In this document: positions 24,852-33,038 of the stretch, in pieces
Layout of the letters: each line of letters starts with the position of its first letter
Position numbering within the stretch: the stretch's first letter is position 1
NCBI GenBank assembly: GCA_001897355.1
Contig: MKST01000003.1
Location: 243,807 to 299,683, forward strand
Source: Solirubrobacterales bacterium 67-14
GTDB taxonomy: Bacteria > Actinomycetota > Thermoleophilia > Solirubrobacterales > 70-9
Direction: 5' to 3'
Length of the DNA: 55,877 nt
Made by a program: the position numbers and the translations under genes
The notes under the pieces: generated by a model
What the model was told of the DNA's origin: nothing
Seen by the model: only the letters and a program-made list of their open reading frames with translations
The model's database searches: none

Positions 24852-26852
24852 ATGAGCGACCACCGTCTGCCCGAACGCGACCGCCCCTGGGTGATGCGCA
24901 CCTACGCGGGCCACTCCGATGCCCGCCGTTCGAACGAGCTTTACCGGAGCAACCTGGCCAAGGGCCAGACCGGCCTTTCGATCGCCTTCGACCTGCCCAC
25001 ACAGACCGGCTATGACCCCGATCACGTGCTCTCTCGTGGCGAGGTCGGCAAGGTCGGTGTCTCGGTCGCCCACCTGGGAGACATGAACACCCTGTTGGAC
25101 CAGATCCCGCTGGACAACATGAACACCTCGATGACGATCAATGCGGTCGCCGCCTGGATGCTCGGCCTCTACGTCGCTGCGGCCGAAAACACGGGGGTCG
25201 ACCGGTCGCAGCTCAAGGGCACCACCCAGAACGACATCATCAAGGAGTACCTCTCCCGCGGCACCTACGCCTTCCCGCCGGAGCCCTCGATGCGGTTGAT
25301 CGCGGACATGGTGGCCTTCACCGTCAACGAGATCCCGAGCTGGAACCCGATCAACATCTGCAGCTACCACCTGCAGGAGGCCGGCGCGACCCCGATCCAG
25401 GAGATCGCCTACTCGGTCTCGACCGCGATTGCGGTGTTGGATGAGGTCAAGGCCCGCGGCCAAGTCGCCGACGAGGACTTCCCCAAGGTCTTCGGCCGCA
25501 TCTCCTACTTCGTCAACGCCGGAGTCCGTTTCATCGAGGAGATCGCCAAGCTGAAGGCGATGGGCCGGCTCTGGAACGAGATCGGTCGCGAGCGCTACGG
25601 CGTCACCGACGAGAAGATGCTGCGCTTCCGCTATGGCGTCCAGGTCAACTCGCTCGGCCTGACCGAGGCCCAGCCGGAAAACAACGTCCAGCGGATCGTG
25701 GTCGAGGCGTTGGCCGTGACCCTCGCCCGCGACGCCCGGGCCCGGGCCCTACAGCTTCCGGCCTGGAACGAGGCGATGGGGCTCCCCCGCCCTTGGGACC
25801 AGCAGTGGAGCCTCCGCATCCAGCAGGTGCTGGCCTTCGAGACCGACATGCTCGAGTACCCGGACATCTTCGAGGGCTCGATCGTGATGGAGGGCCTGGT
25901 CGAGGAGTTCATGGACGGCGCCCGCAAGGAGATGGACGTAGTCGCCGAGAAGGGTGGCGCGGTCGAGGCGGTTCCGTACATGAAGGCCCGCCTGGTCGAG
26001 TCGCAGCGCGAGCGTTTCTCCCGGATCGAGAACGGCGAGCAGACCGTGGTCGGCCTCAACAAGTACACCTCGACCGAGGACTCGCCGCTGACCGCGAGCG
26101 CCGACGGCGGCATCATGAAACCGGACCCGCAAGTCGAGAAGGAACGGATCGAGGCGCTCGAAGAGTGGCGCTCCGAACGCGACCAGAACGCAGTCGATGC
26201 CGCCCTGGCCGAGGTCGCCCGGGTGGCCGGGACCGACGACGAGAACATCATGCCGGCGACGATCGCGGCCGCCAAGGCCGGGGCGACCACCGGCGAGTGG
26301 GCGGCCACCCTGCGCGAGGTATTCGGCGCCTACCGCGGCCCGACCGGGGTCGGTGGCGCCGCTCCGGCAGGCGATCGCGAAACCCTGAACGAGGCCCGCC
26401 GAAAGGTGAACGAGGTTTCCGAGCAGATCGGGCACCGAGTCCGGCTGCTGGTCGGCAAACCCGGTCTCGACGGCCACTCGAACGGTTCCGAGCAGATCGC
26501 GCTGCGGGCGCGAGACGTCGGCATGGAAGTCGTCTACCAGGGGATCCGCCTCACCCCCGAGCAGATCGTCGAATCGGCGATCCAGGAGGACGTCGACCTG
26601 GTTGGCCTTTCGATCCTCTCCGGATCCCATCTCGAGCTGGTCCCGGAAGTGGTTCGAATGCTCAAAGAAGAAGGCGTCGACGTGCCGGTCGTCGCCGGCG
26701 GGATCATCCCGCCGGAGGACGCGGCCCGGCTCAAGGAAGCCGGCGTCGCCGGGGTCTTCACCCCGAAGGACTTCGACATGAACGAGATCATGGGCGAGTT
26801 CGTCGACCTTGTCGCGGACAACCACAAGCGGGCGGAACCCGCCACCGCCTGA
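24852..26852 (+). CDS. ecm: Ethylmalonyl-CoA mutase (MeaA-type, coenzyme B12)
   Basis: Converts (2R)-ethylmalonyl-CoA to (2S)-methylsuccinyl-CoA in the ethylmalonyl-CoA pathway. It has 666 residues: an N-terminal TIM-barrel mutase domain beginning PWVMRTYAGHSDARRSN and a C-terminal B12 domain with the DxHxxG motif (GLDGHSNG, His542), GLSILSGSHLEL and VVAGGIIPPEDA. The RTYAGHS start and KGQTGLSIAFDLPTQTGYDP match MeaA-type mutases. The presence of ccr nearby supports ethylmalonyl- rather than methylmalonyl-CoA as substrate, although sequence alone leaves some doubt. The frame is open for 21 codons further upstream, but the TAGAAT box fixes the start at 24852. Confidence 0.9.
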   Translation: MSDHRLPERDRPWVMRTYAGHSDARRSNELYRSNLAKGQTGLSIAFDLPTQTGYDPDHVLSRGEVGKVGVSVAHLGDMNTLLDQIPLDNMNTSMTINAVAAWMLGLYVAAAENTGVDRSQLKGTTQNDIIKEYLSRGTYAFPPEPSMRLIADMVAFTVNEIPSWNPINICSYHLQEAGATPIQEIAYSVSTAIAVLDEVKARGQVADEDFPKVFGRISYFVNAGVRFIEEIAKLKAMGRLWNEIGRERYGVTDEKMLRFRYGVQVNSLGLTEAQPENNVQRIVVEALAVTLARDARARALQLPAWNEAMGLPRPWDQQWSLRIQQVLAFETDMLEYPDIFEGSIVMEGLVEEFMDGARKEMDVVAEKGGAVEAVPYMKARLVESQRERFSRIENGEQTVVGLNKYTSTEDSPLTASADGGIMKPDPQVEKERIEALEEWRSERDQNAVDAALAEVARVAGTDDENIMPATIAAAKAGATTGEWAATLREVFGAYRGPTGVGGAAPAGDRETLNEARRKVNEVSEQIGHRVRLLVGKPGLDGHSNGSEQIALRARDVGMEVVYQGIRLTPEQIVESAIQEDVDLVGLSILSGSHLELVPEVVRMLKEEGVDVPVVAGGIIPPEDAARLKEAGVAGVFTPKDFDMNEIMGEFVDLVADNHKRAEPATA

Positions 26853-26886
26853 ACGTCGGAGGCAGAACCCTTGACGACCGGAAGCC

Positions 26887-27498
26887 GTGGGTGATCAGCT
26901 CCATCTGCTGACCCACGGCATCCCGGGCGTCATTGCCGGGATCATGCTGGCCCTGACCGTGGTCGGGGCCGGCGGCTCGATCTGGGGCATCAGGCGCGGG
27001 TTCGACGGAGGTGAGCGGATCCTGCGGATCACCGCGGCGATCCTCAGCCTGGTCGGGATCGGGATCGCCGGCTATGTGGTGGTGACGGTCGAGATCATGA
27101 ATCAGATCCCGCAGTGCGTCGGTGGCGGTGGGGGCTGCGCGGCGGTCGAGCACAGCACCTACTCGAGAATCGCCGGGGTGCACGTCTCGATCTTCGGCCT
27201 GATCGGCTACGCGCTGTTGCTGGTGACGTCGCTGCTGAACGGTGACCGGGCCCGGGTCTGTGCCTTCTTCCTCGCCCTGCTCGGCTTTGGCTTCAGCCTC
27301 TACCTCACCTATCTCGAGTTGTGGGAGATCCTTGCGATCTGCCAGTGGTGCGTTTCCTCGGCGATCACCATGACCATGATCTTCGTGGTCAACACCAGTC
27401 GCCTGATCGTCTTTTTCGGGACCGACGACCCGGAAGGCGAATCCGAGCCCGCCGATGAACCCGCTCCCTTGGACGACCCTGGCGCCCCGGCTGTGTAG
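26887..27498 (+). CDS. Vitamin K epoxide reductase family membrane protein, first copy
   Basis: Quinone-linked thiol oxidase that reoxidises DsbA-type proteins. It has 203 residues and about five membrane segments. The loop cysteines are Cys77 and Cys84 in QCVGGGGGCAAV and the membrane CXXC is Cys152/Cys155 in CQWC, so all four VKOR cysteines are present. The C-terminal tail after the last segment is acidic and Pro-rich. The GTG start at 26887 has GGAAG just upstream. It is followed 12 bases later by a paralogue and then by a DsbA-like gene, so the three form a disulfide-formation cassette. Confidence 0.9.
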   Translation: MGDQLHLLTHGIPGVIAGIMLALTVVGAGGSIWGIRRGFDGGERILRITAAILSLVGIGIAGYVVVTVEIMNQIPQCVGGGGGCAAVEHSTYSRIAGVHVSIFGLIGYALLLVTSLLNGDRARVCAFFLALLGFGFSLYLTYLELWEILAICQWCVSSAITMTMIFVVNTSRLIVFFGTDDPEGESEPADEPAPLDDPGAPAV

Positions 27499-27510
27499 GC
27501 TCGCTGCCCC

Positions 27511-28110
27511 ATGCTCGATGACCAGCGGCTCATAATCAGCAGGAACATCCCGATCGAGATCGGGGCGCTCTTCATCGTCGTTGCCCTGATCGCCGCCGGC
27601 TTCGCGATCTGGGGATACCGCACCGGCGGTGCCCGTGGCGAACGGATCCTCCGCCTCACGGCCGGCGTCCTGTCCGGCCTCGGCCTCATCGTCGCCGGCT
27701 ACATCGCCTACAAGACGCAGATCGCCGAGGGAACCTTCCAGTGCGTCGGCGGAGGTGGCGGCTGCGAACTCGTGGAGAAGAGCAAGTACGCCAATTTCCT
27801 CGGCGTCCACATGTCGATCTGGGGACTGATCGGCTACCTGACCATCCTCGGGGCCACGATCTGGAAGGGCGACAACGCCCGCCTGGCCGCCTTCGGGCTC
27901 TCGCTTTTCGGGTTCGCCGTGAGCCTCGTCCTGCGTTATCTGGAGCTTTGGCAGATCCACGCGGCATGCCAGTGGTGCTGGGCCAGCGCGGTGCTGATGA
28001 CCATGCTCCTGGTGGTCAACGGATGTCGCCTGGTCGGCTACTACGGAATCGACGATTCCGATGATGGTTCGGTACTCGCCGACGAAGCCGAACCAAATCC
28101 GGCCGCTTAG
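27511..28110 (+). CDS. Vitamin K epoxide reductase family membrane protein, second copy
   Basis: Tandem paralogue of the preceding protein, 199 residues, with Cys78/Cys85 in QCVGGGGGCELV and Cys153/Cys156 in CQWC. The two copies share the order of membrane segments, but their N-termini and acidic tails differ. Two intact VKORs side by side with one DsbA-like partner is unusual; most actinobacteria have one. A TAGGCT box ends nine bases before the ATG, but it overlaps the stop of the first copy, so a separate promoter is uncertain. Confidence 0.9.
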   Translation: MLDDQRLIISRNIPIEIGALFIVVALIAAGFAIWGYRTGGARGERILRLTAGVLSGLGLIVAGYIAYKTQIAEGTFQCVGGGGGCELVEKSKYANFLGVHMSIWGLIGYLTILGATIWKGDNARLAAFGLSLFGFAVSLVLRYLELWQIHAACQWCWASAVLMTMLLVVNGCRLVGYYGIDDSDDGSVLADEAEPNPAA

Positions 28111-28116
28111 TAGGAT
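28111..28116 (+). promoter_or_regulatory. -10 box of a leaderless dsbA-like gene
   Basis: TAGGAT ends nine bases before the ATG at 28126, immediately after the stop of the second VKOR gene. Confidence 0.45.
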
Positions 28117-28125
28117 CCACGGCCC

Positions 28126-28905
28126 ATGGCCACCAAATCGCAGCAGAAGAGAAAAGAACTCCGCGAGAAGCGCCTCGCGGCTGAAGCCAAGGCGCAGAGC
28201 TCAGACAAGCGTCAGAACCTTGCCAAGATCCTCGGCATCGCGGCCTTCCTGGTCGTGGTCGGCCTGGTCGTGGCGATCGTCGCGATCAGCTCCGGTGGCG
28301 GCGGGGACAAAAGCCCGGGTTCAGGCGACATCGACAAGCTGCTATCCGGCATCCCTCAGAACGGGACCGTGCTCGGCAACCCCGACAACAAGGTGACCGT
28401 TTACGAGTTCGGTGACCTGCAGTGCCCGATCTGCGAGCAGTACTCGGAAGTGGCCACCCCGGACATCATCAAGGAGATCGTCCGCAAGGACAAGGCCAAG
28501 TGGAACCTCAAGCAGTGGGCGATCCTGGGCGAGGACTCCACCTTCGCCGCCAAGGCTGCCCTGGCCGCGGCCGAACAGAATCGCTACTGGCAGTTCGTCG
28601 AGAACTTCTACGCCAACCAGCAACTCGAGAACTCCGGCTACGTGACCGACGACTTCCTGACCGACATCGCCAAGAAGGCGGGCGTCCCCGACATCGACAA
28701 GTGGAACACCGACCGCGAGTCCCAGAAGGTCGCCAACCAGGTCGTGCAGACCGACAACCAGGCCACCGGCCTCGGCTTCTCCGGCACCCCGTCCTTCGGG
28801 GTCCAGGTCGGCAACGGCGACATCGAACCGGTCCAGACGACCAGTCCCGACAACGCCACCGACGAGATCATGAAGGCGATCGACAAAGCCCAGTCCGGAA
28901 GCTAG
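28126..28905 (+). CDS. DsbA-like membrane-anchored thiol oxidoreductase
   Basis: A 259-residue protein with a highly basic N-terminus, one membrane anchor (about residues 33-55), a Gly-rich linker and a thioredoxin-fold domain. The redox motif is Cys100-Pro-Ile-Cys103 in GDLQCPICEQY, and the cis-Pro loop is GFSGTPSFGV. It should introduce disulfide bonds into exported proteins and be reoxidised by the VKOR proteins encoded directly upstream. Many exported proteins in this window carry paired cysteines and are possible clients, for example the secreted hydrolases at 34143-38923. Confidence 0.92.
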   Translation: MATKSQQKRKELREKRLAAEAKAQSSDKRQNLAKILGIAAFLVVVGLVVAIVAISSGGGGDKSPGSGDIDKLLSGIPQNGTVLGNPDNKVTVYEFGDLQCPICEQYSEVATPDIIKEIVRKDKAKWNLKQWAILGEDSTFAAKAALAAAEQNRYWQFVENFYANQQLENSGYVTDDFLTDIAKKAGVPDIDKWNTDRESQKVANQVVQTDNQATGLGFSGTPSFGVQVGNGDIEPVQTTSPDNATDEIMKAIDKAQSGS

Positions 28906-28954
28906 CCCGCATCAGGAGCGAGATACGGCGCCGAGTCCCCCGAGGCGCAAAGAT

Positions 28955-29518
28955 ATGAGCATGGAGTCGCGCATTTCCTCATGGCTCAGGTGCTACCGCT
29001 GCTGGTCCCGGAACCTGGAAGTCCAGGTCCACTACGACGCGATCCGGCCGATCGATCCCGAGACCGGGATCCCGACCGAGGGCGACGACGAGATCCAGGA
29101 GTCGGTGGTCCAGTGCCTCGACTGCATGCATGACCAGCCGCACCTGACCTTCGAGCGGGACCGCGTGGTGCCGGTCGAAGACCGGTGGGAGCGGATGGTC
29201 GCCGGCACCCCTTGGGTCGCCTCCTGCACGGTCACCGTGGACGCCGACCAGGTCGAGGCCTGCGCCGGCCCGGAAGCCGTCGAGTCACTCACCTACGGCG
29301 CCTTCGGTGACGCCGGCACCCGCGAGTTCTTCACCCACGTCCGCTTCCACAAGCACCACGACGATGAGATCTCGGTCCACCTCCTGGTCGAGCTCTACGC
29401 CCGCAACCCCGAGGAAGCCAGCGAGGTGCTGAACAACGCCGCCCGCGGCGCGATCGAGATCACCTCCCTGGCCGAGGAGTCACGCCCCCCCGCCCACGCT
29501 CAGGGCGATACGCACTGA
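28955..29518 (+). CDS. Zinc-ribbon-like protein of unknown function
   Basis: A 187-residue cytoplasmic protein with two CXXC pairs, Cys13/Cys16 (LRCYRCW) and Cys54/Cys57 (VQCLDCM), that could bind one zinc. The middle contains an EDRWERMVAG segment, and the second half has strands and a histidine cluster (FHKHHDD). No family recognised. The start is uncertain between ATG 28955 and ATG 28961, with no clear ribosome-binding site. A palindromic repeat lies 12 bases after the stop. Confidence 0.65.
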   Translation: MSMESRISSWLRCYRCWSRNLEVQVHYDAIRPIDPETGIPTEGDDEIQESVVQCLDCMHDQPHLTFERDRVVPVEDRWERMVAGTPWVASCTVTVDADQVEACAGPEAVESLTYGAFGDAGTREFFTHVRFHKHHDDEISVHLLVELYARNPEEASEVLNNAARGAIEITSLAEESRPPAHAQGDTH

Positions 29519-29528
29519 CGGTTTGTTC

Positions 29529-29578
29529 GGGCTTGGTTCGATTTGCAGGTGCTATAGCCGAGTGAATCGAACCAAGCG
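29529..29578 (+). repeat. Palindromic repeat element, copy 1
   Basis: GCTTGGTTCGATT (29531-29543) and AATCGAACCAAGC (29565-29577) form a 13-bp perfect stem. The stem and the GTGCTAT loop segment recur at 51337-51383. The element starts 12 bases after a plus-strand stop codon and lies between convergent genes, so it may terminate or protect transcripts. Confidence 0.8.
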
Positions 29579-29584
29579 CGCGTT

Positions 29585-29830
29585 TCACCCCGCGTCTTTG
29601 GGCTTGGACTCGCTTTCGGGAGCTTTTTCGGAGCCCGCGGTTTTGTCGCGGTCGATCACTTCTTCCTTGGCCTGTTTGGCCTTTTCGGCGAGTGAGCCGT
29701 CTCCGGCCAGGATCTCGCGTAGTTCCTTGGCGTCGCGTTTGAGGTTCTCGGGCTCGGCCCGGTCTCCCAGCTTGTCCTCGGCCTGTTTCTTGAGCTGCCC
29801 GACCTGCTGACCGAGCTTCTTGAAGTCCAT
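29585..29830 (-). CDS. Small charged helical protein, MT0933-antitoxin-like
   Basis: An 81-residue protein, almost entirely charged helix (KKLGQQVGQLKKQAEDKLGD, then AKELREILAGDGSLAEKAKQAKEE). The start M-D-F-K-K-L and overall pattern resemble the small MT0933-like antitoxin family of actinobacteria, which often occurs without an obvious toxin. No toxin gene is adjacent. The start is set by a TAGGGT box that ends six bases before the ATG. It could also be a general stress or nucleoid-type protein. Confidence in the family is low; confidence that it is a gene is moderate. Confidence 0.6.
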   Translation of the reverse strand: MDFKKLGQQVGQLKKQAEDKLGDRAEPENLKRDAKELREILAGDGSLAEKAKQAKEEVIDRDKTAGSEKAPESESKPKDAG

Positions 29831-29836
29831 GGCACC

Positions 29837-29842
29837 ACCCTA
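29837..29842 (-). promoter_or_regulatory. -10 box of a leaderless small gene
   Basis: On the minus strand TAGGGT ends six bases before the ATG at 29830. Confidence 0.5.
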
Positions 29843-29956
29843 GCCCAGTCGCCAGCCGGTCCGTTCGGCCCTGCGTCCGTCTGAACTAATCGTTAGTGTC
29901 GTGTTAACGAATCATTGGCATTGTATGCACTTGACGTTTTACGAAAGGGAGTACCG

Positions 29957-30523
29957 ATGAAGCGGAAAGCAGCAGGCACGATCGTCGCGTCCATCCTCCT
30001 GTTCTGTCTGACGGCGGCGCCGGGCATGGCCGGAGCCAAGCTCCCGCGGTTGTACAGCGGCGCGGGGTTCGAGGTGAAACCATCCAACATCACCGATTTC
30101 GCGATGTCCAGCGCCACTGATCCCCAGGTGGAACTCGTGCTCGGTGGACCGGAAGGGACCAGACACGACCCGGGCGCGATCGAGTGGAAGAAATGGACCG
30201 CGGACAAGGCGGTCGGGATCGGCACCGGATGGACGTGGGGTTGCCCCAAGAACTGCGGCATGAAGGCTCCGTGGCTCGGAGGCAAGGTGCGGATCACGGC
30301 GTTCCGAGCCGCCAAGGACAAGATCGCGCTACGGCAGAACCGCTTCTCCCGGGTCAGGGTCTTCCAACCCGACGCCTGGCGCAAGCCTGGAACCAACAGC
30401 AAGGACTATTACCGGATGACCATGGTCTACACGGGGGTCAACCGGCCCGGATCCGGCTGGTACCCCATCTCGGTCCACTATCCGAGCGACCTCGAGCCCA
30501 CCGGCCACGCCCCCGCGAAGTAA
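29957..30523 (+). CDS. Secreted protein of unknown function
   Basis: A 188-residue exported protein with a signal peptide (MKRKAAGTIVASILLFCL, cleavage near APGMAGA). The mature part begins with a segment reading SGAGFEVKPSNITDF, then a Trp-rich middle (WTWGCPKNCGMKAPWLGG) with two closely spaced cysteines likely to form a disulfide, and a late SGWYPISVHYPSDL. Similar exported proteins of unknown role are frequent in Solirubrobacterales. The ATG at 29957 has GAAAGGGAG upstream. It ends before a strong bidirectional terminator. Confidence 0.75.
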   Translation: MKRKAAGTIVASILLFCLTAAPGMAGAKLPRLYSGAGFEVKPSNITDFAMSSATDPQVELVLGGPEGTRHDPGAIEWKKWTADKAVGIGTGWTWGCPKNCGMKAPWLGGKVRITAFRAAKDKIALRQNRFSRVRVFQPDAWRKPGTNSKDYYRMTMVYTGVNRPGSGWYPISVHYPSDLEPTGHAPAK

Positions 30524-30556
30524 AACCTCACCAACCGGCCGACCGGTCGGTGCAAT

Positions 30557-30586
30557 GGAAAGGGCCGCCCGAGGGCGGCCCTTTCC
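30557..30586. terminator. Bidirectional intrinsic terminator
   Basis: GGAAAGGGCCGCCC and its exact complement GGGCGGCCCTTTCC are separated by two bases, giving a stem of about 13 bp. It lies between the convergent secreted-protein gene and the MaoC-type hydratase gene. A shorter palindrome (CCGACCGGTCGG) lies just upstream. Confidence 0.8.
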
Positions 30587-30601
30587 GACTGCAGACGTTT
30601 C

Positions 30602-31144
30602 TCAGTCGACGTCGTTGGTCTCGTTGACGTTGACGGCGCTCTTCTTCGGGATCAGCGCGGTGCGCTTGAAGTCGGCGACCAGCAGGCCGTCCTGGTTGTA
30701 GACCCGGGTGTGGACCTTGACGATGCCGCGGTCGGGCTTCGACTTGGATTCGCGAACCTCCAGAACCTCGGACTCGCAGAACAGCGTGTCCCCGTGGAAG
30801 ACCGGGTTCGGGTGGTTGAGCTCATCGGTGGCGAGGTTGGCAATCGCCTTGCCGGTGAAGTCGGAGACGGTCATGCCGACGGCCAGCGAGTAGACCAGCG
30901 GGCCGACGACCACGTTCTTGCCCTGCTGCGACGCCTTGGCGTGGACGTCGTTGATGTGCAGCGGGTGATGGTTCATGGTCAGCAGGCAGAACAGGTGGTC
31001 GTCCGCTTCCGTGACCGTCTTAGCCGGCATGTGCTTGTAGACCGCGCCGACCTCGAACTCCTCGAGGTAACGGCCGTACTGGTGCGAACCCGACGCTTCG
31101 CGTTCGGCGGCGTCGGTGGTGAAATCGCTGTTTTCTTCGCTCAT
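30602..31144 (-). CDS. mch: MaoC-type hydratase, probable mesaconyl-CoA hydratase
   Basis: A 180-residue single hotdog-fold hydratase with the catalytic MaoC helix region (TVTEADDHLFCLLTMNHHPLH, with the active-site Asp and His) and VVVGPLVYSLAVG. In the ethylmalonyl-CoA pathway it would hydrate mesaconyl-C1-CoA to beta-methylmalyl-CoA. The neighbours (Mcd-like dehydrogenase, Mcl-like lyase) support this role. Proteobacterial Mch has about 340 residues in two hotdog halves; the short form here matches actinobacterial versions and would need to dimerise. AAGGAA lies about 12 bases before the ATG. Confidence 0.8.
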   Translation of the reverse strand: MSEENSDFTTDAAEREASGSHQYGRYLEEFEVGAVYKHMPAKTVTEADDHLFCLLTMNHHPLHINDVHAKASQQGKNVVVGPLVYSLAVGMTVSDFTGKAIANLATDELNHPNPVFHGDTLFCESEVLEVRESKSKPDRGIVKVHTRVYNQDGLLVADFKRTALIPKKSAVNVNETNDVD

Positions 31145-31180
31145 GTTGCTGGTGGTTTCCTTTGTTTGGGACTTCGGTGG

Positions 31181-31200
31181 ACCGGCTCCGGGGAGCCGGT
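31181..31200 (-). terminator. Hairpin between two minus-strand genes
   Basis: ACCGGCTCC and GGAGCCGGT form a 9-bp stem around GG. It lies directly after the stop of the 121-residue protein gene and upstream of the hydratase gene, with no T-run; it may attenuate read-through. Confidence 0.45.
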
Positions 31201-31565
31201 TAGTGGACTTTCTTCAGCTTGGCGCGCTGTTCATGCGCTTCGATGACGCGGATGACCAGCTTGGCCACATTCGAATCTCCCTCGAACCGGATGTGGCCGG
31301 TTTCGGCGGCACGACGGTAGGAACCGATCGTGCTCTTGTCGTCTGCCAGCTGATTGAACTGGGCCCGGTCGATCTCGACCCGGCAGCGTTCGTCCTCTCC
31401 TCTTCCCTTGCTCACCTTCGGCCCGGGCAACTCGACCCGGTACGTCTGCATGTCACCTTTCGCACGGAGGTCGAGGCCGAAGACCAGCTTCAGCTTTTTC
31501 AGGGCCGGCACCTCCTCTTGGAGGTGGGTGACGGCTGACTCGATCATCTGCGCTGTGGATGCCAT
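31200..31565 (-). CDS. Small protein between mch and mcd, unknown function
   Basis: A 121-residue cytoplasmic protein with helix at both ends (MIESAVTHLQEEVPALKKL and KLVIRVIEAHEQRAKLKKVH) and a strand-rich centre (MQTYRVELPGPKVSKG, CRVEIDRAQFNQLADDKST). The overall size and pattern resemble SCP2-like lipid or acyl-binding proteins, but the resemblance is weak. It sits between the mesaconyl-CoA hydratase and methylsuccinyl-CoA dehydrogenase genes on the same strand, with hairpins on both sides. A role in the ethylmalonyl-CoA pathway is therefore only suggested by position. Confidence 0.65.
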   Translation of the reverse strand: MASTAQMIESAVTHLQEEVPALKKLKLVFGLDLRAKGDMQTYRVELPGPKVSKGRGEDERCRVEIDRAQFNQLADDKSTIGSYRRAAETGHIRFEGDSNVAKLVIRVIEAHEQRAKLKKVH

Positions 31566-31582
31566 GGCAAGAGTGTTTACAC

Positions 31583-31616
31583 GGAAAGGGCCCCGACGGC
31601 AAGCCAGGGCCCTTTC
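31583..31616 (-). terminator. Terminator hairpin after the acyl-CoA dehydrogenase gene
   Basis: GAAAGGGCCC and GGGCCCTTTC form a 10-bp stem with a 14-base loop, 11 bases after the end of the dehydrogenase gene. Confidence 0.7.
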
Positions 31617-31626
31617 GGCTCGATGC

Positions 31627-32826
31627 TCAGATCTTGTGGCGCTGGAGCAGCTTCTTGCCGATCACCATGCGCTGGATCTCCGAGGTGCCCTCGCCGATCA
31701 GCAGCAGCGGCGCGTCACGGTAGAGGCGCTCGATCTCGTACTCCTTCGAGTAGCCGTAGCCACCGTGGATGCGGAAGCACTCCTCGACGCATTCCTTGCC
31801 GGTCTCGGAGGCGATCAGCTTGGCCATGCCGGCTTCGAGGTCGGAGCGGATGCCGGCGTCCTTCATGTTGGCCGCCTTGCGGGTGACCAGACGGGCCGCC
31901 TCGAGCTTGGTGGCCATGTCGGCCAGCTTGAACTGGATCGCCTGATGGTTGGCGATCGGCTTGCCGAAGGTCTTGCGCTCCTGGCTGTACTGGAGGGCGA
32001 GCTCGAGGGCGCGCTGGGCGATACCGACGCCGCGGGCGGCTACGTTCACGCGGCCGACCTCGAGGGCATCCATCATCTGCGGGAAGCCCTTGTTCAGGCC
32101 GGCTTCCTCGCCACCGAGAATGTTCTCGGCCGGGCAGCGGTAGCCGTTGTAGACCAGCTCGGTGGACTCGACGCCCTTGTAGCCCATCTTCTTGATCTTC
32201 GGCGGCACGTTGAGGCCGGCGTACTCGCCGGTGTTCTCCTCGACCCACGGCTCCTTCTCGGTGATGAAGCAGGTCATGCCCTTGTGGGCCTTCTCGGCCT
32301 GGGGGTCGGTCTTGGCGAGCAGGAAGACGAGGCTCGAGCCGAGGCCGTTGGTGACCCACATCTTCTGGCCGTCGATCACGTAGGCGTCGCCGTCCTTCTT
32401 GGCGCCGGTCTTGATGCCCTGGACGTCGGAGCCGACTTCCGGCTCGGAGAGCGAGAAGGCGGCGCGCATCTCGCCGGTCGCCATCTTCGGCAGGTACTTG
32501 GCCTTCTGCTCCTCGCTGCCGAACTGCTGCAGCAGGTAGACGCCGATGAAGTGGGTGTTGACCACGCCGGAGATCGAGATCCAGCCGCGCGAGAGCTCTT
32601 CGACGATCAGCTCGTAGGTCGAGAGATCGAGACCCATGCCGCCGTACTCCTCGGCGATGGTGACCCCGAAGAGACCCAGTTCCTTCATCTGTTCGACGAT
32701 CGGCTCCGGGAACGAATCCTCGTGGTCGTAGTGCTCGGCGTTGGGGATGATCTGCTCATCGACGAACTGATGGACCATCTCGATGATGGCCTTCTGGTCC
32801 TCGGTGATCTCCTGGTAGCTGGACAT
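31627..32826 (-). CDS. mcd: Acyl-CoA dehydrogenase, probable methylsuccinyl-CoA dehydrogenase
   Basis: FAD-dependent acyl-CoA dehydrogenase of 399 residues with the usual three domains. It has the FAD- and substrate-contact segments AAFSLSEPEVGSDVQG and KMWVTNGLGSSLVFLLAKTD, and the catalytic glutamate in LIGEGTSEIQRM near the C-terminus. In this neighbourhood it is the best candidate for oxidation of (2S)-methylsuccinyl-CoA to mesaconyl-C1-CoA. Proteobacterial Mcd carries an N-terminal extension of about 150 residues that is missing here, so a general short-chain acyl-CoA dehydrogenase cannot be excluded. It is transcribed divergently from the lyase gene. Confidence 0.85.
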   Translation of the reverse strand: MSSYQEITEDQKAIIEMVHQFVDEQIIPNAEHYDHEDSFPEPIVEQMKELGLFGVTIAEEYGGMGLDLSTYELIVEELSRGWISISGVVNTHFIGVYLLQQFGSEEQKAKYLPKMATGEMRAAFSLSEPEVGSDVQGIKTGAKKDGDAYVIDGQKMWVTNGLGSSLVFLLAKTDPQAEKAHKGMTCFITEKEPWVEENTGEYAGLNVPPKIKKMGYKGVESTELVYNGYRCPAENILGGEEAGLNKGFPQMMDALEVGRVNVAARGVGIAQRALELALQYSQERKTFGKPIANHQAIQFKLADMATKLEAARLVTRKAANMKDAGIRSDLEAGMAKLIASETGKECVEECFRIHGGYGYSKEYEIERLYRDAPLLLIGEGTSEIQRMVIGKKLLQRHKI

Positions 32827-33038
32827 GGCTCCTCTTGGGGTTTAGTGGCGCAGGCTGAGTTGAAGCGCGCTACGAGCGCGGAAAAAGGCCCGCGCGGAGC
32901 GCGGGCGAAAGGATGCCAAGAATATCGGGATTCCGCCTTTGAAAGCGGTCTGCTCCCCAATCAGGATACGCTCCCCGGTGGCGCTGATACCGCTTTTCGC
33001 GCCAGATTCACTTCTCTCAACAACCCTCAAGGAGCATC

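Noticed and set aside
29531..29578. Possible tRNA fragment, because GGTTCGAT resembles a T-arm
   Set aside because: The whole element is one simple palindrome with no D-arm, anticodon arm or acceptor stem. I list it as a repeat instead.
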